From Ascidia mentula (Eukaryota > Chordata > Ascidiacea > Phlebobranchia > Ascidiidae): DNA of 64,000 bases. Made by a program: the position numbers and the translations under genes. Each line of letters opens with the position of its first letter. Within the stretch, counting starts at the first letter, position 1. Where the stretch lies: the NCBI GenBank assembly GCA_947561715.1, contig OX387198.1, forward strand, positions 17,422,001 through 17,486,000, read 5' to 3'. Positions 21,609-32,518 of this stretch are shown here, in pieces. The notes beneath the pieces are model-generated. The model was not told the DNA's origin and made no database searches. It was given only the letters and a program-made list of their open reading frames with translations.

Positions 21609-24440
21609 CTATTTGCATGATGGTGTTACCATGGTTTGCACATTGATTTGTGCCCGTATTCTGTGCAACCATAAGTCCTCATATAGATCCAAACTCCCTG
21701 CAGGTGGTTTTTGCACGAACGTCACGTCATAGCAACTTGGCAATATGGGTCTTTGCTGGAATGTTTCGCTATGCTTCTTCAGGTAGTGGTTACCCAGCGC
21801 CGTAGCATCGCTATCTAGCGAGCACTCGAACTGGTACCAAGTAGACCTGTGAGCATTCCAGCGAGTGGAGAACTTGTTTTTCGTCTGCCCAACATACTGG
21901 GCTCCGCAGGTTTTGCACGAGGCCACATATATCCCATAGTCGCGACATGTTAGTCGCTGACGCAACATTATTCTGCCTTTGGGGGTACACAGGAAGGTAG
22001 TTGTGGGCACCATGGGCTCGTGGTTACCATGGTGCCCGCACAGCGCACAGTGGCCGCAAGGGGCCGATTGGCCAGTGTCCAGAGGCTCGGTGTGATGGGC
22101 AAGCTGCTTGTAGTGGCATAGTTTGTTAAACATCGTTGGTCCTCTCCGATAAACGATGGAAGCATTTGCCTGGAGGCTCAATTCCTTGGGCGAAAGACGC
22201 AGTATATGAGGGAATGCTGTTGCCCAGATAAGTTTGTGCAGGCTTGGAAGCGAGTCTACCGACTTGTTGTGGAAGAATCTAGACTTCCAAGCGCTGGCTG
22301 TTGCTAACACATCGCATGTCATCCTCACCGGGAAATTGGATTTCACAGCTTTATCTTTCAGCCACAATAGGGCCTTTTTGTAGTCGCTTTCATTCTCGTT
22401 TAAGCGCCGCATCCGTATGGCTTCGGAAAACACAATTGATTTAAACACATGGATTGGGTGGTGGGAACGCCCATTAAGAAAACAACGGTCAAGTGCTGTG
22501 GGCTTAGTGTGATTGGTGGTTTTGAAGCCCGCCAGTGACATGGGGTCGATAATGTGGCACACATCAAGAAATTCAACTCCAGTGCATGGCTTTGCCGTTG
22601 TGGCTTGGCGGAAAGTTAGTTCCAAGCCTGCGTTACGAAAGCATTCCACCAACTTCTGTTGTATGACATTGGTTGTTTTAACGCCAAGCGACACCCATAT
22701 AATGTCATCAATGAACCTCTTAAATATGTACGCCTTGTTTATTGCTTTGGCAGCTTTGCAAACAATGAAGTGAACAGCAATGTTAGCCACCGATACTGAG
22801 TTATTGTCACCTGTGACAATGCCTTCTTTTCGGCAATAAAAAGAATCTGCATTCCTCAATATGGCGTTGTCAATGCAAAACATTGTCAATTCGATGATGG
22901 TGTTTCTTGCCTGCGCGGTGAATGTTGAGTGACCATTCAAAGCCGCCTTCAAAGCCTGGCGTATAATGGATCTGGGAAGGTTGGGATATAATGATTTTAC
23001 ATCCCCTGCCACAATGCATAGTTCCTGGCGCCGCATTTTCTTGGAGAGGTGTTGCGCATTTTCCATCTTCCACTTGTGGAGTTCTTCTAAATAATCTTTA
23101 CTGTCCCGGCAATATTCATTTACGTTTGCCTTGCAGTAGAGTACACTGATCGGCTGCAAAATGCTTTCCAGGAAAATCGTAGTTCGGGACGTCGTGGTGT
23201 TTCCAGATGCTTGCACCAGTCTCACTGGCATCTCTCCAATACTGCAATGCAGCAGCTCTTCAGGTGCGAGCTTGTGGGTTTTGAACAACGGATACGCATA
23301 TCCGGGTTCGTTGCACGCAAAGAATTTTGCTGTAGGACCAGAGATATGTCGATAGGTGCAACCATTGAGTTTGATGCCAGCCGTGTTATATAGGATGGTA
23401 TCGCTTACGACTCCAAACTTGTGCAGCTTAATGAGCTTATCATCAGAGGTGTCTTTAATCTTTTGCATCTCCGAACCTACTGTGGAACGCGTCAAGGGTA
23501 ATTGGTGATACGCGGAGAATTGTTTTAACATTGTGGTGTTGTAGTCTTGTAAGTTCAGAATGATGATTTTCCCATCCTTGTCCGCCCTGCATATTACTAT
23601 TTGTTTCTCCCTGGTCAATTTCGTTAATCTGTACAAACTCTCTCTGAGATTTGAAGTCAGATTATTCCGATTAACGAATAGGCGTCTGGCGGATGTCTCC
23701 ATATTCCTGACTTTGGCAAAAACCATTTCTGTGTAGGCTAGAACTTCTGCGCTTAGTTCACTTTTGTTAGGCCTGTTAAGCTTCGGTATTTTAAGCTTTT
23801 CAGGGATCGGCTCTTTGATCTCGTCTTCTTCACCATAGAGACTCTGCCATTCTACACGGCGAACATGTCTAATGGCGTTAACCCATTCTGAATGTTGTGT
23901 TGTTTCATTCCACTGCGGCGTTGGCACAAAATTCAGGCCATACATTAAGAGAATTTTATCGTCTGAATTGAGAACGTAGTCTGATTTATTTAATATCATG
24001 TGTTCCGCTCGATCCAAAAGTTGTTCGTCCAAACGTTTTTGTGTTCGCAAATTGTACCGCATTTTGCTTTTCCTGTTCCTCGATGTCGAAGGCTTCAAAG
24101 TACTTCTGGGTGCGGTGCTATACCTCGTTACTTGTTTTGCCGCAAGCCAATTGTATCGTTCAATGAATTTGGACGTAACCATTCGTTTGTATTTAAGTAG
24201 ATAACATCGAGAGGCTTCAGGTAATGCCAACCAATTGTGAAGTAGATTGTTACACCGTTTATTATGCAGACATAACTGTTTGTTGATCTTGCGTGATTGT
24301 TGGATCAAAAGTAGGTCCAAATCAATGCCTTTGCGGTAGTTAGAGGGAAGCAGCAGATGGCATCGCAAGCTTCGTCTTAAAAACTTAACCTTGGCTTCCA
24401 TGTACACATCTTTTTGGTAGTTTTCAATTGCCGGGTCCAT
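21609..24440 (-). CDS. Penelope-like polyprotein: reverse transcriptase plus GIY-YIG endonuclease
   Basis: An uninterrupted 943-aa frame. A basic N-terminal region (about 1-270) is followed by the reverse transcriptase: ICRADKDGKIIIL, VAGDVKSLYPN with the first catalytic aspartate, EGIVTGDNNSVSVAN, and the FIDD box in place of YxDD. A linker with a CCHH-type cysteine cluster (CGHCALCGHH) leads to a C-terminal GIY-YIG nuclease from about residue 835 (GIYVASC, YVGQT). This is the canonical domain order of endonuclease-containing Penelope elements, which prime reverse transcription at a nuclease-made nick. The start is the ATG in MDPAIENYQKD, downstream of the leader seen again at the right end of the element. 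Confidence 0.92.
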   Translation of the reverse strand: MDPAIENYQKDVYMEAKVKFLRRSLRCHLLLPSNYRKGIDLDLLLIQQSRKINKQLCLHNKRCNNLLHNWLALPEASRCYLLKYKRMVTSKFIERYNWLAAKQVTRYSTAPRSTLKPSTSRNRKSKMRYNLRTQKRLDEQLLDRAEHMILNKSDYVLNSDDKILLMYGLNFVPTPQWNETTQHSEWVNAIRHVRRVEWQSLYGEEDEIKEPIPEKLKIPKLNRPNKSELSAEVLAYTEMVFAKVRNMETSARRLFVNRNNLTSNLRESLYRLTKLTREKQIVICRADKDGKIIILNLQDYNTTMLKQFSAYHQLPLTRSTVGSEMQKIKDTSDDKLIKLHKFGVVSDTILYNTAGIKLNGCTYRHISGPTAKFFACNEPGYAYPLFKTHKLAPEELLHCSIGEMPVRLVQASGNTTTSRTTIFLESILQPISVLYCKANVNEYCRDSKDYLEELHKWKMENAQHLSKKMRRQELCIVAGDVKSLYPNLPRSIIRQALKAALNGHSTFTAQARNTIIELTMFCIDNAILRNADSFYCRKEGIVTGDNNSVSVANIAVHFIVCKAAKAINKAYIFKRFIDDIIWVSLGVKTTNVIQQKLVECFRNAGLELTFRQATTAKPCTGVEFLDVCHIIDPMSLAGFKTTNHTKPTALDRCFLNGRSHHPIHVFKSIVFSEAIRMRRLNENESDYKKALLWLKDKAVKSNFPVRMTCDVLATASAWKSRFFHNKSVDSLPSLHKLIWATAFPHILRLSPKELSLQANASIVYRRGPTMFNKLCHYKQLAHHTEPLDTGQSAPCGHCALCGHHGNHEPMVPTTTFLCTPKGRIMLRQRLTCRDYGIYVASCKTCGAQYVGQTKNKFSTRWNAHRSTWYQFECSLDSDATALGNHYLKKHSETFQQRPILPSCYDVTFVQKPPAGSLDLYEDLWLHRIRAQINVQTMVTPSCK

Positions 24441-24597
24441 GGTGATCCAGGCCGTATCTTTCCAATGTGATTAGTAAATCAAATCTGGATCAAAAAAACC
24501 AAAGGCCCCTGGCAGGCTGTCGATCGCACACCGTATCAATAATAATGTATTAAAATCCAAACACAGCGATCTTCAGACAGCTCAGATCGATTTATTT

Positions 24598-24641
24598 AGA
24601 GAAAAATATATTTCACCTAAAACGGCATCATCAGTTTCTCC
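24598..24641 (-). ncRNA. Hammerhead ribozyme motif, PLE-1 tail 2
   Basis: Second copy of the PLE-1 hammerhead in the adjacent head-to-tail terminal repeat. Stem II has one G-to-U-type change that keeps pairing as a wobble. The core CUGAUGA and GAAA are unchanged. Confidence 0.78.
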
Positions 24642-27111
24642 ATTTACCAAAACTGCCAAAAAGGAAAAACAGAAAGGAAAAAGTCAAGAATCTAACGCAA
24701 AAAGGTTACGCAAGCTAAAAATAAATAAAAATTAATAAAAACTATAAAAATATTCAGGTTTCAAGCATTAACTAAAAAATAATAAAAGTATGAATTAACT
24801 GCATGTGGTCAGACCTGTCTGTACTACTTTGCTTTCAAAAAACCACTGGCGCTGACACCGAGTGAGCACACAAACATACAGAAGCAACTGAATGTAAAAA
24901 CAGAACAAAAGTGGAAGGGGAATGGACGTCACGAACTGGAGACAGGTAGGCCTGTGGGCGAACAGGTGTGACCGATAAGACTCGGTGAATGATAAGACGA
25001 TAAAAACAGGTTAACAACACAGGAAAAGTCATCAACCCGTTACAGCGAAAACAAGCGCAAACAAAAACATAGTCCTACGGGCGGGGAATAGCAAAACAAA
25101 CTATTTGCATGATGGTGTTACCATGGTTTGCACATTGATTTGTGCCCGTATTCTGTGCAACCATAAGTCCTCATATAAATCCAAACTCCCTGCAGGTGGT
25201 TTTTGCACGAACGTCACGTCATAGCAACTTGGCAATATGGGTCTTTGCTGGAATGTTTCGCTATGCTTCTTCAGGTAGTGGTTACCCAGCGCCGTAGCAT
25301 CGCTATCTAGCGAGCACTCGAACTGGTACCAAGTAGACCTGTGAGCATTCCAGCGAGTGGAGAACTTGTTTTTCGTCTGCCCAACATACTGGGCTCCGCA
25401 GGTTTTGCACGAGGCCACATATATCCCATAGTCGCGACATGTTAGTCGCTGACGCAACATTATTCTGCCTTTGGGGGTACACAGGAAGGTAGTTGTGGGC
25501 ACCATGGGCTCGTGGTTACCATGGTGCCCGCACAGCGCACAGTGGCCGCAAGGGGCCGATTGGCCGAGTGTCGCTTGGCGTTAAAACAACCAATGTCATA
25601 CAACAGAAGTTGGTGGAATGCTTTCGTAACGCAGGCTTGGAACTAACTTTCCGCCAAGCCACAACGGCAAAGCCATGCACTGGAGTTGAATTTCTTGATG
25701 TGTGCCACATTATCGACCCCATGTCACTGGCGGGCTTCAAAACCACCAATCACACTAAGCCCACAGCACTTGACCGTTGTTTTCTTAATGGGCGTTCCCA
25801 CCACCCAATCCATGTGTTTAAATCAATTGTGTTTTCCGAAGCCATACGGATGCGGCGCTTAAACGAGAATGAAAGCGACTACAAAAAGGCCCTATTGTGG
25901 CTGAAAGATAAAGCTGTGAAATCCAATTTCCCGATGAGGATGACATGCGATGTGTTAGCAACAGCCAGCGCTTGGAAGTCTAGATTCTTCCACAACAAGT
26001 CGGTAGACTCGCTTCCAAGCCTGCACAAACTTATCTGGGCAACAGCATTCCCTCATATACTGCGTCTTTCGCCCAAGGAATTGAGCCTCCAGGCAAATGC
26101 TTCCATCGTTTATCGGAGAGGACCAACGATGTTTAACAAACTATGCCACTACAAGCAGCTTGCCCATCACACCGAGCCTCTGGACACTGGCCAATCGGCC
26201 CCTTGCGGCCACTGTGCGCTGTGCGGGCACCATGGTAACCACGAGCCCATGGTGCCCACAACTACCTTCCTGTGTACCCCCAAAGGCAGAATAATGTTGC
26301 GTCAGCGACTAACATGTCGCGACTATGGGATATATGTGGCCTCGTGCAAAACCTACGGAGCCCAGTATGTTGGGCAGACGAAAAACAAGTTCTCCACTCG
26401 CTGGAATGCTCACAGGTCTACTTGGTACCAGTTCGAGTGCTCGCTAGATAGCGATGCTACGGCGCTGGGTAACCACTACCTGAAGAAGCATAGCGAAACA
26501 TTCCAGCAAAGACCCATATTGCCAAGTTGCTATGACGTGACGTTCGTGCAAAAACCACCTGCAGGGAGTTTGGATCTATATGAGGACTTATGGTTGCACA
26601 GAATACGGGCACAAATCAATGTGCAAACCATGGTAACACCATCATGCAAATAGTTTGTTTTGCTATTCCCCGCCCGTAGGACCATGTTTTTGTTTGCGCT
26701 TGTTTTCGCTGTAACGGGTTGATGACTTTTCCTGTGTTGTTAACCTGTTTTTATCGTCTTATCATTCACCGAGTCTTATCGGTCACACCTGTTCGCCCAC
26801 AGGCCTACCTGTCTCCAGTTCGTGACGTCCATTCCCCTTCCACTTTTGTTCTGTTTTTACATTCAGTTGCTTCTGTATGTTTGTGTGCTCACTCGGTGTC
26901 AGCGCCAGTGGTTTTTTGAAAGCAAAGTAGTACAGACAGGTCTGACCACATGCAGTTAATTCATACTTTTATTATTTTTTAGTTAATGCTTGAAACCTGA
27001 ATATTTTTATAGTTTTTATTAATTTTTATTTATTTTTAGCTTGCGTAACCTTTTTGCGTTAGATTCTTGACTTTTCCTTTCTTTTTTTCCTTTTTGGCAG
27101 TTTTGGTAAAT

Positions 27112-27155
27112 GGAGAAACTGATGATGCCGTTTTAGGCGAAATATATTTTTCTCT
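27112..27155 (+). ncRNA. Hammerhead ribozyme motif, PLE-1 inverted tail
   Basis: Third copy, in the inverted partial copy and therefore on the plus strand. Sequence and fold are identical to the motif at 21106-21149. Confidence 0.8.
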
Positions 27156-28125
27156 AAATAAATCGATCTGAGCTGTCTGAAGATCGCTGTGTTTGGATTT
27201 TAATACATTATTATTGATACGGTGTGCGATCGACAGCCTGCCAGGGGCCTTTGGTTTTTTTGATCCAGATTTGATTTACTAATCACATATGATGGGATTC
27301 TTGAGTTTTCTTGTCTACATTGTTTTCGGAGTGAAACATGTTATTACAACAAATCTTCCACCAGAGTTGTTCATCCATTGCGTGAAAAATTATGATGTTG
27401 TTGGCGCTGTTATCAGTGACTTTGTGACGTTTAACAAAATTACAAACGAAGCGGTTTTGGAAAGAAACAAAAGCCTGAGGTTTCTACTAGTTAGTGGAGC
27501 ATCTACACCCAAAGCGTTAATGCAGAAAGCAAGTGATAAGTTTAATGTGATTGTGACAAGTGGTTATGGAAGTTCTGAATGTGGGTCAATTTCGTGCTCT
27601 CTAACAAAACAAACTCCATTTGAAAGTGTAGGAAAGCTTTCTCCCAATGTTCAACTTAAAGTGATCGATGTTAAAAACGGGTCAAAACTTGGTCCTGGTA
27701 ATCATGAGAATTTTATGTGAAGAGTCCAGGTGTTTTCAAAGGATATTTAAACAACAAGGAAGCAACTGAAGAAGGGATTTTATGACCAGCTAGGAGTCGT
27801 TTACGTGGTCGACAGACTTAAGAACGTCATCAAATCTCACGGAAATATGACGGTTTTTCCAACCCAGCTCGAAGAAGTACTTCTGTCTCATCCAGGTGTG
27901 GCGGAAGCAGTTGTTGTTCGTACAGCTCATCCAGTTTATAATGAAGCGGCAAAAGCTTTCGTTGTCAAAAAACACGACATTTTGACAAAGGAAGAGTTAC
28001 TTAAATTCTACAACGCACAAGTGGCAGAATATCAGCAACTCTTTGGTGGTTTGGAATTTATTGATCAAATTCCAAAGACTACGGGTCTTGGAAAACCCCA
28101 AAAGAGTATATTGGAGTCTCTTTAA

Positions 28126-28894
28126 CTTGATTTGTGTTTTGCTATAATAATTAACATACAGGCGTGTCATTGGAATATCTTATTTACAAAAATAATTGTT
28201 ATATTCTGACAATTAATGTTTACACCCTGGTGATTTTACTTGATGCTTTGTATGAGCGTTGATTTTGAACAAATCGAGTTGAAAACGGTGGGAATTGATT
28301 TGAAATGAATTTGCCTCGAGTAATTGGCGCCACTTATTGAAAGATGTTTAATATTATTTTCCCTTGCGATCGAAAAATATGTTATTGAGATTTAGAAATT
28401 TATTTGTATGAAATATGGTTTCCGACAAACACTATTATTTGATGATTGTTTTTACTAACTAAAATCGCCGAAATGTGCAACAGTATTTTTGTGTAAAAAA
28501 TCAATAGTAATTTTGTACGTAAATTACAGAGTGGTGAATTATGGAGTCCCGTTGTACCAGCTCCAGTTAGGGTAGGTCCGGGAAAGCATGCCAAATTTTT
28601 TCGTTTTTAAACCACGAAAACGTGTTCTTGCATTCTATGGGCTATTCTAAGTATATATTACAGAACATGTTCACCGCACAGGTTGTTGATAATAGGCTTA
28701 ATATGTTGGTTTGACTAAATAAAAGCAAGGTCGTTCAATTCGAAGAAGGGACTTGGGGAGTGTTTTTGTAGAACTGATGGAAACAATTTTGATATATATA
28801 TAATAATATATAGATATATAAATAACCTGCTATCGATTTAACCAAACACAGAAAAAAGTTACATCCAACTACTTTCCAAGTTAAATGATAAGTT
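28126..28894. other. Spacer downstream of ligase C
   Basis: Collinear with 51790-52740 downstream of ligase D, ending at the shared caagttaaatgataagtt just before the Ty3/gypsy LTR. It includes an AT microsatellite (about 28790-28822) absent from the paralogue. No gene recognised. Confidence 0.5.
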
Positions 28895-29026
28895 TGTGGC
28901 GATGTTTATTCAAGCGCCAACAAATCAGAATGACGGACACATCAACGAGCAACATAAAACGAGACACATGTAGAAAAAGGCAAACGAGGCATGTCACGGT
29001 TTGATAAACACGCAGTAGTCGCTACA
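28895..29026 (-). repeat. LTR of the CsRn1-like element (3' side)
   Basis: A 132-bp stretch beginning TG and ending CA (plus-strand reading) abuts a purine-rich tract on the minus strand (GAAAGGGGGTGG), as expected for a polypurine tract next to the 3' LTR. Homology with the ligase D downstream spacer stops exactly at its left edge. Confidence 0.6.
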
Positions 29027-32000
29027 CCACCCCCTTTCAGAAACGTACAATGCGGAAAATAAGGAGACATTTATATCATCTGAGCGCAGGATGTTTAGGC
29101 GGTCTGCCTCGACGCGGAGGTCGCGCAACTGCGACAGGTTCCGTCAGGTCAACTTCTGAGGGTTTAAGCCGATCAACAGAAATTATTACATGTCGGCCGC
29201 CAAAATCCAAAACAAACGTTTTTTGAGAAGTCTCAACAACCTTGTAGGGACCCTCGTAAGGTGCTGTTAATGTTTGTCGATGAGTATCCCTCCGTACAAA
29301 TACGTACATCGCAGTTAACAGCTTCCTCGGAAGCACCCACAGTAAATTGTCAACCCAGTTAACCGTTGACGTTGCGCGCGCCATAAGAGAACTTTGCAAA
29401 TGCCTGTTGAATCATTCCACAAAGCCATTGGCCTGGGGATGAAAAGCCGTTGTCAGATGCAGTTTAATACCGAGGAGCTTGTTAACAGCTGACCAGAGTT
29501 CGGAGGTAAACTGAGGTTCTCGATGCGACGTTAAATGGGAAGAAATGCAAAAGCGGGCAATCCAAGCTGATGAAAACTTTGGCGCAGGTCAAAGCTGTTG
29601 CATCCCGCATGGGGATGGCTTCAGGCCATCGTGCGTCACGGTCCACGGCAGTAAAAAGGTTTGTGAAGCCTTGGCATTGTGGCAAGGGGCCCACTATGTC
29701 AACGTTCAAGTGAGCGAAGCGTGCACGAACAAAAGGGTAGTCTTCAATCGGAGCTCGCACATGGCGTTGTACTTTGGAACGTTGGCAAGAAAGACACTGC
29801 CGTACCCAATTGCCTACAACTTTCTGCATTCCATGCCACACGTAACGTTGCGTAATGAGCTTTTTGGTCCTCCTCACCGATGGATGAGAAATGTCATGCA
29901 AAGCATGAAAAACGTGTTTGCGCCATGCTGTCGGCACTACAGGTCGCGGTACACCAGTGGAGAACCAGTCGCAAAGAATTTCGCAACCATCCAAAATTAA
30001 GTACTTTAAAGAGGAGATTGGTTATCGACGACCGATAATCTGTCATTTCTTGCTCATTTGCTCGTTGTGCTGCAGAAAGAGATTTGGGATCAAACTGTGT
30101 TGCAGAAGGTAGGACCTCCGCCACTAAAGATCGGGAAAGCGCGTCAGCGACACGATTCTGCTTGCCTGCGACATTCCGTACATCTGTGGTAAATTCTGGT
30201 ATGTAAGAAAGATGTCGTTGTTGACGACTCGGCCAAGGATCGGAACATTTTGTGAAAGCAAATGTGAGCGGTTTGTGATCAGTGAAAACCGTAAACGTAC
30301 GACCTTCAAGGAAGTATCTGAAATGACGTACCGCTAAATACAAAGCCAGCAACTCTCGATCGAATGCACTGTACTTTGTTTCCGCTGGGCGAAGCTGTTT
30401 GCTGAAAAATACCAAAGGTTTCCATTCGTCTTCAATAAATTGCTCAATTACAACCCCAACAGCTGTTTGTGACGCATCCACTGACAAAGCAGTGTCAGCC
30501 ATTGCCCGAGGGTGACTGAGAAGCGTGGCGTTTGCAAGCGCCTGTTTAGCTTGAAGAAACGCGCGGTTGAGTTCATCAGTCCACACTACTTCTTTTTACT
30601 TTGCCGCTATCGCTTTGTAAATGGGTGACATAATTTGTGCCGCAGATCGTATAAAGCGATGGTAAAAGTTTATCATCCCATTGAACTGTTGTAGGCCCGC
30701 TAGGGTTGTGGGTCGTAAAAATGCTTGAATGGCCTGTACTTTTGATTGCAAAGGCTTAGCTCCAGTTTTGTCCACTCGGTGTCCGAGAAAGTCTATTTCT
30801 GTTGGACCGAAGGAGCACTTTGGAATGTTAATAATAAGTCCATGGTCGTTAAGCCTCTGAAATATTTGCTGAAGATGCGTTACATGTATGACTACCGAGG
30901 AACTGGCGATTAAAATGTCATCCAAGTACACAAATGCAAATGGCAAATCCTGACAGACAGAATCCATTAGACGTTGGAAAGTTTGCGCAGCATTTTTTAA
31001 ACCAAAGAAACTCAAACAAACCAAACGGCGTTATTACTGCCTTTTTAGGAATGTTGGCGTCAATTACAGGAACTTGATGGTACCTGCGAACTAAATCAAT
31101 TTTGGAAAGTACGCATGCACCTGATAGCTGAGCTGAGAAGTCCTGTACGTGTGGAATGGCGTACCGATCAGCTTGTGTCACCGCGTTTAAGCGCCTGTAG
31201 TCTCCACAGGGCCTCCAGCCACCGGACGCCTTGGGCACCATGTGCAAAGGTGAGGACCAGGGGCTTCATAAGCGACGGATTATTCCCATGGATAGCATTC
31301 GCTGGAATTCCTGTTTAGCAATCATCAACTTTTCCGGCGGCAGGCGTCGTGCTCGTGCATGCATTGGCGGGCCCGATGTGGAAATGTAGTGTTGTACATA
31401 ATGCTTTGGCCTGGTGAAGGAAAATGTTCGTTGGTTAAACCAGAAAACTCATCAATGAGGTCGCGATACGTTGAGTCAACGCTTGAAACGCAGGGTTTTA
31501 ATGCACTATGTTCAGCCGTGCCAGTGCACAAATAGCGTCTTTTAAAATCCACACATATTCCCTTCGCTTTTAAAAAATCTGCTCCAAGCAGGGGTTTTGA
31601 TACATCGGCAATAGTGAAACTCCACGCAAATTTTCCACACGGCAGGTGCAGGAAAAGCTTTTTTAAACCGAACGTGCGTATGTTGGTTCCATTGGCTACT
31701 TTGCGTGCCGAGGATTGGCTCTGGAAATGTCGTCTTTCATAGACCGTTGGCGGAATTACACTGACTTCTGCACCGCTGTCTACTAAAAATCGGATTTTTG
31801 AGTTTCGTTCTGAGACGAAAATGCGATTGCTTTGTCCGCCGGCCGTCGAAAATATTGAGGACGGCCGGTTTGGTCGTTTCCCTGATAGGCACATGGCTTG
31901 CGGCATGCTTTCGCCTTTGCACCAAAACGTTGGTGGTAGTAGCAGAAATTGTCATTTGTTTGGCGTAGTGTTGGCCGTAATTTGGCAACTGCAAAGTTGC

Positions 32001-32290
32001 ATCTGTCTTCCCTAGCGTGCCATAACAAATCTGCCTTCTTTGCTATAGACCGAAGATCTATAAAATCCTCTTTTGCCAGATGAATACGAATTGCTTCTGG
32101 CATTTGTTGGATAAACAAATATTCAAAAAGAAAGCAAGGCTTATGTTGACCCAGCAATCCTAACATTTCGTCCATAATATCAGTAGGATTTGGATCCTGA
32201 GAACGGAGCATGTTTAGCAACTTAGACGCTCGTTCGTACCGTGACAGACCAAACGTATTAAGAAGTAGACTCAGAATGAACTAGACGAGA
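28895..32290 (-). mobile_element. Ty3/gypsy LTR retrotransposon, CsRn1-like (fossil)
   Basis: Minus-strand fossil reading right to left: a gag remnant, aspartic protease, reverse transcriptase with the FVYLDD box, RNase H, integrase with an HHCC-type start, and a C-terminal integrase tail ending in a proline-arginine-rich stretch. The style of the protease, reverse transcriptase and integrase tail (YEGPYKVVETSQKTF) recalls the CsRn1 clade. A short LTR is seen at the left end only; the right end looks incomplete. The element is broken, with several breaks, and old. It lies between ligase C's downstream spacer and ligase fragment E. Confidence 0.85.
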
Positions 32291-32316
32291 CGCCATGTAC
32301 ACTAAAATAAGAGACG

Positions 32317-32518
32317 GTTTGAAATTTCTTTAAAACAACAAGATGGCAACTGAAGAAGTGTGAGATGAATGTGGTTGGTTTCGGACAGGAGACTTGGGAT
32401 ATTATGATGAGCATAGATTCGTTTACGTGGTCGACAGACTTAAGTATATACGTCATCAAATCTCATGGAAATATGGTGGGTTTTCCTGCCCAGCTTGAAG
32501 AAATACTTTTGTCTCACT
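32317..32518 (+). pseudogene. AMP-ligase fragment E
   Basis: About 200 bp matching the ligase family from the LNNKE segment through [10 protein letters not shown] and DRLK to LLSH (about residues 372-431), with an in-frame stop and small insertions. The sequence after it (about 32519-32600) matches that after fragment B (about 11335-11420), showing that both derive from the same duplicated unit. Confidence 0.85.

Larger units (their letters stand above)
21047..27284 (-). mobile_element. Penelope-like element PLE-1, composite with inverted tail
   Basis: A 6238-bp insertion flanked by a 16-bp target duplication (ACATATGATGGGATTC at 21031-21046 and 27285-27300); the intact ligase D has the site once. 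Internal order: a full-length minus-strand copy (tail 21047-21608, ORF 21609-24440, leader to 24537), then a second minus-strand tail (24538-25563), then a 5'-truncated plus-strand copy (25564-27213) ending in about 71 bp of the next unit's leader. Head-to-tail partial copies plus an inverted copy are the characteristic Penelope arrangement. Each tail carries a hammerhead motif. Copies are nearly identical, so the insertion is young, and the main ORF looks whole. Confidence 0.92.
20421..28125 (+). pseudogene. Ligase C pseudogene, split by a Penelope-like element
   Basis: Two collinear parts (20421-21046 and 27285-28125) match ligase D closely from the start (MVLKSPFSDVEIPQ) to the C-terminal SILESL. 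The gene is dead in several ways. A deletion of about 40 bases follows residue 108, another removes the TSGSTGEPK P-loop, a third removes sequence before the hinge motif near 27775, and the 6.2-kb retroelement 21047-27284 sits in the middle. Similarity to D in both halves and in 5' and 3' flanks shows it was a full gene before decay. Confidence 0.93.
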
